A DNA stretch of 50,878 nucleotides, from assembly GCA_030748415.1 (NCBI GenBank), contig JASMMA010000016.1, positions 1 through 50,878 on the forward strand, read 5' to 3'. The translations under genes and the position numbers were made by a program. This stretch comes from Planctomycetota bacterium (lineage in GTDB: Bacteria > Planctomycetota > UBA1135). This document shows positions 31,876 to 39,501 of this stretch, in pieces. How positions within the stretch are numbered: position 1 is the stretch's first letter; the number at the start of each line of letters is the position of its first letter. Under the pieces are notes generated by a model, which was not told the origin of the DNA, did not search any database, and was given only the letters and a program-made list of their open reading frames with translations.

Positions 31876-33216
31876 ATGACATCTCACCGTCCTCTTGTTG
31901 CTATTGTTGGAAGACCCAATGTGGGCAAGTCTTCCTTATTTAATCGTTTCATGGGAGAGCGTATTGCCATTGTTGAAGCGACTGCTGGAGTGACGCGGGA
32001 CCGGCTTCAAATGCCGGCACGGTATGAAGAGCCCGATTTAGATTTTGATTTGATGGATACGGGTGGCATTGGCATTGTGGACCGCGCCGATCTTGGAGAA
32101 TCGGTGGAATACCAAGTGATGACGGGGCTTGAAACCGCTGAGCTTGTTTTGTTCATGGTCGATGCTCGTGAAGGGCTCACTCTATTGGATGAGCGAGTGG
32201 CGGCCCTTCTTCGAAAGTCAGGTGCCGAAATTATTTTCATTGCCAATAAGTGTGAGAATCGACAAGCGGAAACAAATTTGTCCGAGTTTCACTCTTTAGG
32301 GCTTGGCGGTCCATTACCGCTATCTGCCCAAGAAGGGCGTGGAATGTCAGATTTGCTGGATGAAATGGCGCGCGTGTTGCCGTCTGGAAGTGATGTTGAG
32401 GGAGCCGTGGATGGGGCACTTCGGATTGCTGTCCTAGGCAGAAGAAACACCGGGAAATCATCGTTTGTGAACCAGTTATTGGGTGAACAACGAGTTATTG
32501 TGAGTGATATCGCTGGAACGACTCGAGATTCGGTAGAGGTTGCTTTTGAATGGAAAGGGAATCCGGTCAAGTTAGTGGACACTGCAGGCATTCATCGAAG
32601 AGCAAAGATATCCACAGCCATCGAGTATTTTTCACTGACCCGGAGCGACCAGGCGATTCGCCGTGCCCATGTTGCCCTTTTGTTTCTGGACCTCACGCAA
32701 CTCCCCGCGCGGATGGATCAAGAAATTGGTCGGACTGTCAATGACCGATACAAGCCTGTAGTTGTTGTAGGAACGAAGTGGGACCTTGCGCCCGACACTA
32801 CTGTTTCCTCCTTCAGGGATTGGATATCCAGAAAGCTCCCTCATCTTTCGCAGGCACCTCTTCATTTGATTTCGAATACCGAAGGCAAAGGCTTGAACAA
32901 GGTGATGCAATCGGCGATGAAGTTGCACGAAAAAGCTGGCAAAGTTATTGGGACGGGCGAATTGAACCGAGCCGTTCAGGCGACTTTTGGACGGCTTCGC
33001 TTTCGAGGGCGAGGGGAGAAGCCCAATGTCTTTTATGCCACCCAACTCAAGTCCCACCCGCCGACCTTACTTTTGTTTGTGAACCGCAAGAAGTTGTTTG
33101 AGAAGGAGGTCATTCGAGCTGTTGGGAAAGCGCTACAGAAGGATTTGGGGCTCCAAGGGGTTCCCCTTCGGTTGGTCCTCAGAGAGCGCAAGCGAAGCCC
33201 GAGCAAACGGGCTTAA
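31876..33216 (+). CDS. der: ribosome biogenesis GTPase Der (EngA)
   Basis: Der has two tandem GTPase domains and a KH-like C-terminal domain and acts in 50S subunit maturation. In this 446-residue protein domain 1 has GRPNVGKSS, the switch G2 threonine and DTGG. Domain 2 has GRRNTGKSSF, DTAGIHRR and TKWDL. The KH part contains NVFYATQLKSHPPTLLLFVN, and the end is basic (RERKRSPSKRA). The G4 motif of domain 1 reads NKCE instead of NKxD, which may change guanine specificity. The ATG at 31876 gives the normal N-terminus. Confidence 0.94.
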   Translation: MTSHRPLVAIVGRPNVGKSSLFNRFMGERIAIVEATAGVTRDRLQMPARYEEPDLDFDLMDTGGIGIVDRADLGESVEYQVMTGLETAELVLFMVDAREGLTLLDERVAALLRKSGAEIIFIANKCENRQAETNLSEFHSLGLGGPLPLSAQEGRGMSDLLDEMARVLPSGSDVEGAVDGALRIAVLGRRNTGKSSFVNQLLGEQRVIVSDIAGTTRDSVEVAFEWKGNPVKLVDTAGIHRRAKISTAIEYFSLTRSDQAIRRAHVALLFLDLTQLPARMDQEIGRTVNDRYKPVVVVGTKWDLAPDTTVSSFRDWISRKLPHLSQAPLHLISNTEGKGLNKVMQSAMKLHEKAGKVIGTGELNRAVQATFGRLRFRGRGEKPNVFYATQLKSHPPTLLLFVNRKKLFEKEVIRAVGKALQKDLGLQGVPLRLVLRERKRSPSKRA

Positions 33217-33239
33217 TTCAGAATGGAAGCCCACGCGGT

Positions 33240-33245
33240 TAGAAT
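33240..33245 (+). promoter_or_regulatory. possible -10 box (TAGAAT) before the lipoprotein gene
   Basis: TAGAAT followed by CT stands 6 bases before the ATG at 33252, identical in sequence and spacing to the box before the OppD-type gene at 12905. It would produce a leaderless mRNA. The gap of 35 bases after der shows no other signal. Confidence 0.4.
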
Positions 33246-33251
33246 CTGAGC

Positions 33252-33722
33252 ATGCGCCTCAGCTCCATTTTTTCGCATCTCCTTGCCATTTTCGCGATGG
33301 GCTCTTGCACCTTGATGGGTGATATGTCAGAGGATGCTCAATGGGTTGAGCATGAGCTTCAATCACCCCCTCCCATGCGAGACTTGATGGATGCCTGCAA
33401 CTGGGCCATGATTCGTTCTAAGTTCCCCCCCGGGGAATTAGATGTTGCGGACCATCGCTTGGTTTCAGGTTGGGATGTGCAGTTGAATGCTTTTTCCAAT
33501 CGCGGCCGCCGGTCTCGGGCGATTGTTCAAGCGACAGATTTAGAGGGGGGGAAAGTTCTCCTGAAAATTCGAGTGAAAGAGCAGGCCAATAAGGAAAAGC
33601 ACCAACCCTTGGTGCTGTCGAAAGCGAAGTGGGAAGACTATCGCGAGGATCCTGCCCGCGCTCGCATTGTTCTGGAGCATGTCCTTTATCAAGTTCAGCC
33701 TCGCGGCGGCCGCGCAAAGTAA
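33252..33722 (+). CDS. predicted lipoprotein of unknown function
   Basis: The 156-residue protein has a lipoprotein signal peptide ending in FAMGSC. The mature part contains WVEHELQSPPPMRDLMDACN, ARIVLEHVLYQV and other motifs I cannot assign. Its stop overlaps the next start (TAATG), so it is coupled to the zinc-ribbon protein. I see no enzyme motif. Confidence 0.6.
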   Translation: MRLSSIFSHLLAIFAMGSCTLMGDMSEDAQWVEHELQSPPPMRDLMDACNWAMIRSKFPPGELDVADHRLVSGWDVQLNAFSNRGRRSRAIVQATDLEGGKVLLKIRVKEQANKEKHQPLVLSKAKWEDYREDPARARIVLEHVLYQVQPRGGRAK

Positions 33723-34237
33723 TGGCCCAAGCGTGGAGTTATCAAGCCCGAAAGGGTGGTTGCGTTGGTTGTAACCGAGATTTTGCTGAAGGCGAGACCC
33801 TGTTCTCTTTATTGAGCATGGGAGAAGAAAGTCTCGAGAGGGGGGATTTGTGTAGTTCCTGTTTTGAGGCCCACGACCAGACTGATGACCTTTTTTGGTG
33901 GCGTACCCAGCACGCTGAGAAGCGGGGCGGCCTGAAACTGGACCTGGACGCTTTGTTGGGATTGGTTATGCGGCTGGAAGAAGACAAGCGGGATGGTGCC
34001 CTAGATTTTCGATTCCTGGTTGCCCTTTTGCTGGTGCGGCATCGAAAGCTCAAGCTTGCATCAGTAAGTAAGAAGGGGAAGGCTGAGTTTCTGGAACTTC
34101 GTAAGCCGAGAGCGAAAGCTACTTTTCCAGTTCAGGTGCGGGAGTTGGAGGAGGAGCAGCGGGCGAAGCTGTCCCAGGTCTTGAGTGGTCTGATGGATCC
34201 GAGTTTGAGTCAAGAGCCAGATTTTGGGAGCCCATAG
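33722..34237 (+). CDS. zinc-ribbon protein of unknown function
   Basis: This 171-residue protein has a likely N-terminal zinc ribbon, with CVGC and LCSSC about 32 residues apart, then an acidic/hydrophobic helical region (DLDALLGLVMRLEEDKRDGA) and a basic stretch. I recall similar hypothetical proteins in planctomycetes but no function. Its start overlaps the stop of the lipoprotein gene. Its TAG stop uses the first base of the inverted-repeat element that follows, so the C-terminus may have been set by insertion of that element. Confidence 0.6.
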   Translation: MAQAWSYQARKGGCVGCNRDFAEGETLFSLLSMGEESLERGDLCSSCFEAHDQTDDLFWWRTQHAEKRGGLKLDLDALLGLVMRLEEDKRDGALDFRFLVALLLVRHRKLKLASVSKKGKAEFLELRKPRAKATFPVQVRELEEEQRAKLSQVLSGLMDPSLSQEPDFGSP

Positions 34238-34404
34238 GACACTGACCTAGACGGCTGGGTCACCTTTCTTTGGAACTCTTTAGTCCTTAAGAAGATTCGT
34301 AGGATTATTGCTCCTACTCTAGGGCCGGAAGAAAATTCCTTCTCAACTCTATTAAGAGAAAGGGTTTAGGGGGGCAGGTGACCCACCCGTCTAGGTCAGT
34401 GTCC
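34237..34404. mobile_element. MITE-like element with 29-bp terminal inverted repeats
   Basis: The left arm (34237-34265, starting GGACACTGACCTAGACGG) and right arm (34376-34404) are inverted copies with a single mismatch over 29 bases. The 110 bases between them are AT-richer and encode nothing. No transposase and no clear target duplication are visible. It has the form of a non-autonomous miniature element, or alternatively a long dyad that folds in RNA. It sits between the zinc-ribbon gene and the dcw promoter. Confidence 0.55.
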
Positions 34405-34499
34405 AAGTGTGTTCTTGTAGGGGGGAGGGTGTGCCTGGGCTTTTTCCAGAAAACGAATATTTTTTCCAATTTACTACTGTCAGAGTCTGCAAGCAGGTG

Positions 34500-34505
34500 T
34501 ATAAC
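34500..34505 (+). promoter_or_regulatory. possible -10 box of the dcw operon (TATAAC)
   Basis: TATAAC lies 7 bases before the first MraZ box, with a poor -35 candidate CTGTCA at 34478-34483 (16-base spacer). Transcription would then start at about the operator, letting bound MraZ block RNA polymerase. Confidence 0.35.
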
Positions 34506-34511
34506 AGCAAT

Positions 34512-34536
34512 GTGGAGGAAAGTGGCGGAAAGTGGC
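34512..34536 (+). promoter_or_regulatory. MraZ operator: three GTGG repeats phased by 10 bases
   Basis: GTGGA (34512-34516), GTGGC (34522-34526) and GTGGC (34532-34536) are each followed by GGAAA or GGTCC, giving an exact 10-base period. This is the known MraZ-box form (GTGG repeats with 5-base spacers) that autoregulates the dcw operon in other bacteria. It stands 35 bases before the mraZ ATG. Confidence 0.8.
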
Positions 34537-34570
34537 GGTCCACTCTCCCTCAACCTCTGCACCCCTTTTC

Positions 34571-35044
34571 ATGACCTCTTTCACCGGCCAATCCGACCAC
34601 AAGCTTGATACCAAAGGGCGCCTCTTTGTGCCTCGTCGGCTCATGGATTCGGTGGAGGATTCCGCACAGCGGGATAGGCTGGTCATTACAATTGGAGAGG
34701 ATCCATGCCTTTATTTGTTCACGCTAGGTGGTTTTGACCAACATCTGCTCCACCTTCGTGACTTAGTTCGTGGTGAACCCAACTACTCCGAAATCATGCG
34801 TGGTGTTGCAGGTCTATCCAGCAAACAGGTTTTGGATAGCCAGGGTCGAGTCCTCCTCCCTGAAAACCTGAGGGAGCATGTAGGGCTTCAAAAGTCCGTC
34901 GTGGTCATTGGCGTTTTTGACCACATCGAAATATGGGATGAGGAACTTTGGAGCGACCGCGCCAAAGCTTCCGAGCAGGCCTACCTAGACAAGGCCGCAA
35001 TCTTCTTCCGCGGAGGTCCCCCTGCTAACGGAGGGGCACAGTGA
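34571..35044 (+). CDS. mraZ: MraZ transcriptional regulator of the dcw cluster
   Basis: MraZ (157 residues) is an AbrB-like ring-shaped DNA-binding protein that represses its own operon. It has both DNA-contact motifs of the family: DTKGRLFVP near residues 13-21 and DSQGRVLLP near residue 90. The ATG at 34571 gives the usual N-terminus MTSFTGQSDHKLDTKGR; a GTG at 34532 lies inside the operator and is unlikely. Its stop overlaps the rsmH GTG. A three-repeat operator lies just upstream. Confidence 0.94.
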   Translation: MTSFTGQSDHKLDTKGRLFVPRRLMDSVEDSAQRDRLVITIGEDPCLYLFTLGGFDQHLLHLRDLVRGEPNYSEIMRGVAGLSSKQVLDSQGRVLLPENLREHVGLQKSVVVIGVFDHIEIWDEELWSDRAKASEQAYLDKAAIFFRGGPPANGGAQ

Positions 35045-35982
35045 TTCTCGTGAGTCGCCACCTATCTCGGCCTTCTCGCCCCCTAGGGCAATCGGTTCAC
35101 GAACCGGTCCTATTGCAGGAATCCCTCGAGGTGCTCGCACCCCAACGCGGTGGCTTTTTCATTGATGCCACCGTTGGTGGCGGTGGGCACTCTGCCGCTC
35201 TTTTGGCGGCTTCCGAGGGCCTGCAACTTTTGGCCGTGGATCGCGATGCCGAAGCACTCGACCGGGCTCGCGAACGCCTCGCTCCCTTTGGCGAACGCGT
35301 GAAGTTCGCCCACGCGCCCTTCTCAAGTATTGAAAGTCTCATTCCGGAGTCATGGACAGGAAAGATAAGCGGCATCCTTGCTGACTTTGGCGTTTCCTCG
35401 GACCAACTCGAAGATCGCGACCGCGGTTTTTCCTTCTTGCACGATGGCCCGCTGGATATGCGAATGGATGCCACCAAGCAAAAAACTTCGGCGGCCGTTC
35501 TTCTCGCCCGGGCAAGCGAAGATGAGCTCTCCACTTGGCTCCACGAATATGGCGAAGAGCGTTACTCCAGAAAAATTGCCCACGAAATTGTGCACGCGCG
35601 TCGATTTGGCCCCTTATTGCGCACATCACAACTCGCCGACCTCGTTGCCCGAATCGCGCCACGGGGCCGCCAAGGCATCCACCCAGCAACGCGCACATTC
35701 CAAGCGCTCCGCATCGTGGTGAATCGCGAGTTAGAAGAAATCGATGCCTTGCTGCACGCGGCGCCCGCGCTCCTTGGGGATGGGGGCGTGTTCGCCGCGA
35801 TCAGCTTTCATTCGCTTGAAGACAGGATGGTAAAGAACGCCTTCCGCAACGATGTGCGTTCAGGGGAATTTACCGACATAGCTCGCAAAGGGATTGTTGC
35901 GGGGGCCGGGGAACAAAGGAAAAACCCGCGCTCCCGTAGCGCCCGCCTTCGCGCAATTCAAAAAGGGGAGAGCTCCAGTTGA
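35041..35982 (+). CDS. rsmH: 16S rRNA (cytosine(1402)-N4)-methyltransferase
   Basis: RsmH (MraW) methylates N4 of C1402 in the ribosomal P site. This 313-residue protein shows HEPVLLQESLEVL, the SAM motif DATVGGGGHSAALL, ADFGVSSDQLED, the RGFSFLHDGPLDMRM signature and FHSLEDRMVKNAFR. It uses a GTG start that overlaps the mraZ stop, with GGAGG (35030-35034) 6 bases upstream. Confidence 0.97.
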   Translation: MILVSRHLSRPSRPLGQSVHEPVLLQESLEVLAPQRGGFFIDATVGGGGHSAALLAASEGLQLLAVDRDAEALDRARERLAPFGERVKFAHAPFSSIESLIPESWTGKISGILADFGVSSDQLEDRDRGFSFLHDGPLDMRMDATKQKTSAAVLLARASEDELSTWLHEYGEERYSRKIAHEIVHARRFGPLLRTSQLADLVARIAPRGRQGIHPATRTFQALRIVVNRELEEIDALLHAAPALLGDGGVFAAISFHSLEDRMVKNAFRNDVRSGEFTDIARKGIVAGAGEQRKNPRSRSARLRAIQKGESSS

Positions 35983-36224
35983 CGGGTCGTTGCATTGGCT
36001 TGCTGTTGATTGCCTGCATGGAATTGTTAGGCACCTTGAGCCTGCGCAACGAAGCGGACCGACTTCAGGCCCGCGTTGAAGTCCATCGCCGAATTCAAGA
36101 AACTTGCCGCCTTCGCCTTCTTGAACTCCGAACTTTGCACGAAGCTTATGTTTCGCCCACCGCAATCCGTCAACGCGAGGCGGCCCGTCGCACGCTCGGG
36201 GAGAGCATTCAGCCGGTTCTTTGA
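35979..36224 (+). CDS. ftsL: FtsL-like small membrane protein
   Basis: The 81-residue protein has one N-terminal hydrophobic helix (CIGLLLIACMELLGTLSL) and then a charged coiled-coil-like segment (LRNEADRLQARVEVHRRIQE). FtsL proteins are poorly conserved, so the call rests on size, topology and place between rsmH and ftsI. FtsL would join FtsI and FtsW in the division complex. It begins with TTG overlapping the rsmH stop, and its own stop overlaps the ftsI TTG. Confidence 0.65.
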   Translation: MTGRCIGLLLIACMELLGTLSLRNEADRLQARVEVHRRIQETCRLRLLELRTLHEAYVSPTAIRQREAARRTLGESIQPVL

Positions 36225-38011
36225 AGCACCGCCTATCTCCTCTGAATCCGGCATGGCTTCTTTGGCCTCTTGCTCTTCTTTATCTGGCGACTGCTGGGAA
36301 ACTGGTCCAACTTCAAGCTTTCCCAAGCGCCGAGCGCCTCCGAGCGACCACGGGTAAAGAGCGAAGTCGCCCAATTCCCGCAATGCGGGGCCGAATTTTA
36401 GATCGCCACGGTCGCACCTTGGCGGACTCTTTACCTCGGTGGCGTTTGGTCTTGGATCTCAAGCCCGAAGAACGCCGCTACACCCGCTCTGATCGAAACT
36501 ATTCCCTTGAGGATATGGGTAGTGAGATGGAGCTGGTCGCCGAGCTTTCCGGAGTTCCACTTGGGGAATTACTGGGCAAGCTTTTGGACACCAACCGTTG
36601 TTACTCCAACATTGCCGAGGGGCTGTCCCAAGGGACGGCCTCTCGCATTCAACCTTTGTTGAGCGCGGCACGGGGGACCGGTTTGCGACTTCGCCGCATG
36701 GAGGAACGCGTTTACCCGCAAGGCCGCTCATTAGCCCATGTCGTGGGCTTCACCAAGGAAGGTGAATCAGAGCAATCCTTGCTGGGGGCCTGTGGTTTGG
36801 AGCGCATGTTTGATTCCGAACTTCGAAAAGGAAAGTCTGGAAGCTTGCTCAGCCGCTCAGTGGCGCGGGGCTATGGCGTTGACCTAGCTTTAGCTTCCTT
36901 ACCCGTACAACCTGCTCCTGATTTAGCAACTTTCCTCGATGCCAAGGTTGGAATCCTCCTTCGTGATGAACTTGAAAATCTCCAAAGAGAACACGAAGCC
37001 GACTGGAGTTGCGGTGTTGTTTTAAATATTGCGGACTCTTCGCTATTGGCAATTGGCGCTCTTCCAGATTTCGACCCCAACACTCCGGGCGATGTCCCGG
37101 TCTCGGACGAGGGTCAACTCATCGGCCACGGCTTCCCGGGTATGTGGCCTTTCGAACCCGGATCCACCATGAAGCCGCTGGTTGTTTCTCGGGCTTTGGC
37201 AGAGGGAGCCATTAGCCCAACTCAGAAGTTCAGCCAGGAAAACGGGAGGTGGTTCGTTCGCGGATCGAAACAGCCTCCCATTCGGAATGCCCAAGGTGTT
37301 CCAAATCATTCCTTGGACTGGCGTGAGGTATTGGTTCACTCCAGCAACATTGGGGCAGGAAAGGTCGGTCTCGCTCTCGGAGCAGAACGAGTTGAGGCCG
37401 CCCTTGAAGATTGGGGCCTGCGTGAACCTGCTGGGCTTCCATGGCGAGATCAGAAGGTTTTGTTTCCCCCGCCAATTGAATGGAGCAAGCGACCGCACTG
37501 GACCATTCCAGCCGTGAGCATGGGGCATCAAGTTCAGACCACCCCCTTGCGTTTGGCTGCGGCGTACGCAGCTCTCGTGGGTGGGGGCGAGCTACACAGC
37601 CCACGCCTCTACAAGAACCAGGTTCTGGGTGAGGGCAGGCGCGTATTGCCCGAAGCGATTTCCCGTCAAGTTCGATACACCCTCCAGGACATGGTTGAAG
37701 CGGAACACCGCACTTGGCTCCATGACTCCAAAATGGAATGGGGCGGAAAAAGCGGGACTGTGCAAAAGACCCACGGGGACCAAAAGGGTCAATACACATC
37801 GTTGTTCGTGGGTTTCACTCCGGTTGAAGACCCGCAGTGGGTTTGTGTTGTTGTGGCCGACAATCCAAAGGGGAAGGAGCACTACGGCTCCAAAGTCGCC
37901 GGCCCGGCGGTAAAAAATGTGCTTCGTCGCCTTTCCGAAGGCTTTAGCACAACTTATTCCGGTCCGCCCTTGGAACAGAGTCTTTCTGGCGGTATGTTGC
38001 TCTCTGAGTGA
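36221..38011 (+). CDS. ftsI: peptidoglycan transpeptidase FtsI (PBP3-type)
   Basis: This 596-residue class B penicillin-binding protein crosslinks septal peptidoglycan. It has an N-terminal membrane anchor (AWLLWPLALLYLATAGKLV), the PBP dimer domain starting at MRGRILDRHGRTLADSLP, and the transpeptidase domain with SxxK at Ser315-Lys318 (EPGSTMKP), SxN as HSSNIG and the third box KSGT. No PASTA domain is present. It starts with TTG overlapping ftsL and ends overlapping the murE GTG. Confidence 0.95.
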   Translation: MKHRLSPLNPAWLLWPLALLYLATAGKLVQLQAFPSAERLRATTGKERSRPIPAMRGRILDRHGRTLADSLPRWRLVLDLKPEERRYTRSDRNYSLEDMGSEMELVAELSGVPLGELLGKLLDTNRCYSNIAEGLSQGTASRIQPLLSAARGTGLRLRRMEERVYPQGRSLAHVVGFTKEGESEQSLLGACGLERMFDSELRKGKSGSLLSRSVARGYGVDLALASLPVQPAPDLATFLDAKVGILLRDELENLQREHEADWSCGVVLNIADSSLLAIGALPDFDPNTPGDVPVSDEGQLIGHGFPGMWPFEPGSTMKPLVVSRALAEGAISPTQKFSQENGRWFVRGSKQPPIRNAQGVPNHSLDWREVLVHSSNIGAGKVGLALGAERVEAALEDWGLREPAGLPWRDQKVLFPPPIEWSKRPHWTIPAVSMGHQVQTTPLRLAAAYAALVGGGELHSPRLYKNQVLGEGRRVLPEAISRQVRYTLQDMVEAEHRTWLHDSKMEWGGKSGTVQKTHGDQKGQYTSLFVGFTPVEDPQWVCVVVADNPKGKEHYGSKVAGPAVKNVLRRLSEGFSTTYSGPPLEQSLSGGMLLSE

Positions 38012-39501
38012 CGATGCGGCTCTCAGAACTTCACCCTCGACTCGGCTCCAACCTGAAATGGATCCCTCCAGTGGAAGCTGGCGGGGCAGTGGATCCCGAT
38101 TTACTCCGGGCGGTTTTAGATTCCCGCCGCGTGAAACCAGGGGACCTTTTTTGTGCTTTGGCCGGTACCCAATCGGATGGAAGGAAGTTTATTCAACAGG
38201 CGATTGATTCCGGTGCCCGAGCTATCTTGCTTCCCCAACCTGTTGAAAAGTTAAAGGTTCCACAACTACTCGCTGACTCAAACAAAGGAGCATCCTTTGC
38301 AACAGGAGAGGCTGCAGCCATTCTTGCTGGGAACCCGAGCCAAGAGTTTCCTGTTCTTGGAGTAACTGGCACCAATGGCAAGACCACCATCGCCCATTTG
38401 ATTCAAGATGCCTACTCCGTGTTGGGGTTTTCGGTAGGCCGCGCTGGCACCTTGGGCTTTAGTTTTCAAAATGAAACTCAGCCTTTACTAAACACCACGC
38501 CACCGGCCGATGAACTTCAAGAGTGGTTGTCTCATATTTTGAAGCAAGGCGCTTCTGCCGCTGTTATTGAAGCTTCATCCCATGGGCTTCACCAAGGTCG
38601 CTTAGCCGGGACACGCTTCGCAACTGTGGGCTGGAGCAACCTGAGTCACGACCACCTGGATTATCACGCAGACATGGAAGCCTATGCCCAAGCAAAATCT
38701 CTCATCGTGCATGGCTTGAGCACTTCTTCACGCGCATGGATTCCCGCCGGGAATGAACTGATTGCAAGAGCTTGCCGAGGTTCCGCTTGCACTTTATTGC
38801 GTTGGTCCCTTGAGGATACTTCCGCAGATTTGTTTGGGAGTTTTCAGTCCACTCCCGATGGACTAAAGCTCGAAATTTCGGGCGTGTTTGGAACCCATTC
38901 CTTTTCTTCTTCTTTAATAGGCCAACACAACGCCGAAAATTTAGTTTTAGCTTTCGCGCTTTTATGCGAAGGGGGCTTGAAACCAAAAGAAGCAGCGATG
39001 GGTCTAAGCCGTGCTGGACATGTTCCAGGTCGCTTGGAAAAAGTAGCCCCGGAATCCTCCAAGCATTTGTTTGTGGATTATGCGCACACACCTGAGGCAC
39101 TTGAGAAGGTCTTGAATTCCCTTCGCGCTTCTTTCCCAGAAAGCCGCATCGGAGTCGTTTTTGGAGCAGGTGGCGACCGCGACACCGCCAAACGCGCTCC
39201 CATGGGGAGGGCGGCATCCGAGGGCTCCGACTGGTGCGTTGTGACTTCGGATAATCCAAGAAGTGAAGAACCCGAGCGCATCGCTCGAATGGTCGCAAAA
39301 GGGGTCCGCCGCGACGGGGGCGCCGTTGAAATCATCGTGGACCGCCGTGAAGCCATTCGTTCAGCCGTCGCCCGACTTGGGCAGGGTGATGTTTTGTTGG
39401 TCGCTGGAAAAGGCCACGAAGATTACCAGGAGATACACGGCGTGCGAACTCCATTTGATGATTGCTTTGAACTTCAGGAGGCGGTTCAGTGCTTGGTCTG
39501 A
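38008..39501 (+). CDS. murE: UDP-MurNAc-tripeptide synthetase MurE
   Basis: MurE (497 residues) adds the third amino acid to UDP-MurNAc-L-Ala-D-Glu. It has DSRRVKPGDLFCALAG, the ATP loop GVTGTNGKTT, IEASSHGL, DHLDYH, the ligase motif FVDYAHTPEAL and the DNPRSEEP box, which in the family marks meso-diaminopimelate specificity. The GTG at 38008 overlaps the ftsI stop; an ATG two codons later is an equal option. Confidence 0.96.
   Translation: MTMRLSELHPRLGSNLKWIPPVEAGGAVDPDLLRAVLDSRRVKPGDLFCALAGTQSDGRKFIQQAIDSGARAILLPQPVEKLKVPQLLADSNKGASFATGEAAAILAGNPSQEFPVLGVTGTNGKTTIAHLIQDAYSVLGFSVGRAGTLGFSFQNETQPLLNTTPPADELQEWLSHILKQGASAAVIEASSHGLHQGRLAGTRFATVGWSNLSHDHLDYHADMEAYAQAKSLIVHGLSTSSRAWIPAGNELIARACRGSACTLLRWSLEDTSADLFGSFQSTPDGLKLEISGVFGTHSFSSSLIGQHNAENLVLAFALLCEGGLKPKEAAMGLSRAGHVPGRLEKVAPESSKHLFVDYAHTPEALEKVLNSLRASFPESRIGVVFGAGGDRDTAKRAPMGRAASEGSDWCVVTSDNPRSEEPERIARMVAKGVRRDGGAVEIIVDRREAIRSAVARLGQGDVLLVAGKGHEDYQEIHGVRTPFDDCFELQEAVQCLV
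39476..39481 (+). promoter_or_regulatory. ribosome binding site AGGAGG for murF
   Basis: A perfect AGGAGG lies 7 bases before the GTG at 39489 and inside the murE coding region. It supports this GTG as the murF start despite the 13-base overlap. Confidence 0.65.

Larger units (their letters stand above)
34405..34570. other. dcw leader region without genes
   Basis: Together with the inverted-repeat element this forms the only stretch over 300 bases without a gene. It holds a T-rich tract (34461-34466), a likely promoter near 34500 and the MraZ operator. I see no small gene or RNA in it. Confidence 0.5.

Noticed and set aside
34229..34415. Target-site duplication flanking the inverted-repeat element
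   Set aside because: The bases outside the arms (cccata on the left, aagtgt on the right) do not repeat, so I did not assign a transposon family.
34532..35044. Longer MraZ starting at the GTG at 34532
   Set aside because: This GTG is the third MraZ box itself and the extra residues are not MraZ-like; the ATG at 34571 gives the standard N-terminus.
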